Source: Halobacteriales archaeon QH_10_65_19
GTDB lineage: Archaea; Halobacteriota; Halobacteria; Halobacteriales; Haloarculaceae
Length of the DNA: 5,008 nucleotides
Assembly: GCA_003022085.1 (NCBI GenBank)
Contig: PXQK01000070.1
Location: 1 to 5,008 of the forward strand
Direction of reading: 5' to 3'
Made by a program: the position numbers and the translations under genes. Under the pieces are notes generated by a model, which ran no database searches, was not told the DNA's origin, and worked only from the letters and a program-made list of their open reading frames with translations. Shown here piece after piece: positions 4,862-5,008 of the stretch. Every line of letters starts with the position of its first letter. Position 1 is the first letter of the stretch.

Positions 4862-4878
4862 TACGGTCGTGCGTGATT
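4859..4878 (+). repeat. Stop-codon-associated repeat, copy B (3' end of hisA)
   Basis: TGATACGGTCGTGCGTGATT begins with the hisA stop codon and is identical over all 20 bases to the minus strand at the rps3ae stop codon (1267 to 1248). It is followed by a T-rich run (ATTATTTT at 4876-4883), a plausible termination zone. The two copies are in inverted orientation and flank the operon plus hisA. Confidence 0.72.
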
Positions 4879-4880
4879 AT

Positions 4881-4923
4881 TTTCAGCACCGGGTCCCAAT
4901 ATCGGCGGTTTCGCGGGCTGAAA
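4881..4923. repeat. Inverted repeat in the hisA downstream region
   Basis: TTTCAGC (4881-4887) is the exact complement of GCTGAAA (4917-4923), a 7-bp stem enclosing 29 bases. Within and next to it the heptamer CCCAATA occurs twice (4895-4901 and 4926-4932), and GGGC (4915-4918) could alternatively pair with GCCC (4925-4928). The loop is long, so folding is uncertain. Confidence 0.35.
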
Positions 4924-4949
4924 CGCCCAATACGCGATTCTATAGCGTC

Positions 4950-4966
4950 GTCGGGCCAAGCCCGAC
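4950..4966. repeat. Perfect 7-bp hairpin with CAA loop
   Basis: GTCGGGC (4950-4956) and GCCCGAC (4960-4966) form a perfect 7-bp stem with a 3-nt loop. It is the first of two hairpins of the same geometry in the noncoding tail after hisA. Confidence 0.6.
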
Positions 4967-4971
4967 TGCCT

Positions 4972-4988
4972 GGGAGACGTAGTCTCCC
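4972..4988. repeat. Perfect 7-bp hairpin with GTA loop
   Basis: GGGAGAC (4972-4978) and GTCTCCC (4982-4988) form a perfect 7-bp stem with a 3-nt loop, 5 bases after the preceding hairpin and 3 bases before repeat copy C. No T-tract follows on the plus strand. On the minus strand it would lie just downstream of copy C, where a terminator for a gene beyond the right edge would be expected. Confidence 0.6.
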
Positions 4989-4991
4989 TCT

Positions 4992-5008
4992 GGTAAAGAG
5001 TCACGCAC
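4992..5008 (-). repeat. Stop-codon-associated repeat, copy C, cut by the window edge
   Basis: GGTAAAGAGTCACGCAC at the right edge matches GGTAACAAATCACGCAC of copy A (1241-1257) at 14 of 17 positions, including the last 8 bases. It has the same orientation as copy A and is inverted relative to copy B. If the match continues, the next bases beyond the window would be GACCGTATCA, whose TCA would be the stop codon of a minus-strand gene. This part is prediction; only 17 bases are visible. Confidence 0.5.

Noticed and set aside
4859..5008. An insertion sequence or integrase attachment site
   Set aside because: No transposase or integrase frame is visible, no target-site duplication can be shown inside the window, and no tRNA gene adjoins. 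Only a repeat is claimed.

Overview
The window looks like chromosomal DNA of a halophilic archaeon (Halobacteria). It is GC-rich, its proteins are strongly acidic (for example the Glu/Asp-rich tail of S3ae and the ferredoxin), and the gene complement is archaeal: archaeal-type GluRS, S15 with an N-terminal extension, S3ae, KEOPS Pcc1 and a RecJ/Cdc45-like DHH protein. Genus cannot be set from the sequence alone.

Layout, left to right. (1) The C-terminal 255 codons of gltX (glutamyl-tRNA synthetase, + strand) enter from the left edge and stop at 768. (2) A 76-nt gap with a clear TATA-like box precedes a + strand gene (845-1183) for a seven-iron, zinc-containing ferredoxin of the Sulfolobus/Thermoplasma type, with all predicted iron-sulfur and zinc ligands present. 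(3) An 81-nt convergent intergenic region holds a stem-loop and one copy of a repeat. (4) A tightly packed minus-strand operon follows, read from right to left: rps15 (3813-3352), a degenerate RecJ-like DHH protein (3350-2145), pcc1 (2145-1882) and rps3ae (1885-1265). Its junctions are a 1-nt gap, a TGATG overlap and an ATGA overlap, so translation is probably coupled. The operon joins ribosome structure, tRNA t6A modification and a replication/repair-type protein. (5) A 322-nt divergent intergenic region has no convincing gene but contains two stem-loops, a palindrome, a 16-nt direct repeat and a candidate hisA TATA box. (6) hisA (4136-4861, + strand) encodes the histidine-pathway ProFAR isomerase. 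(7) The last 147 nt are noncoding and rich in hairpins.

The most unexpected signal is a perfect 20-nt sequence that begins at the stop codon of rps3ae (minus strand) and again at the stop codon of hisA (plus strand), 3.6 kb apart and in inverted orientation. A truncated third copy lies at the right edge of the window, inverted relative to the hisA copy, so that the hairpin-rich region after hisA may be a small element with inverted ends. The first eight bases of the motif also occur at the ferredoxin stop codon. No CRISPR array, tRNA, rRNA or recognisable transposase gene was seen.
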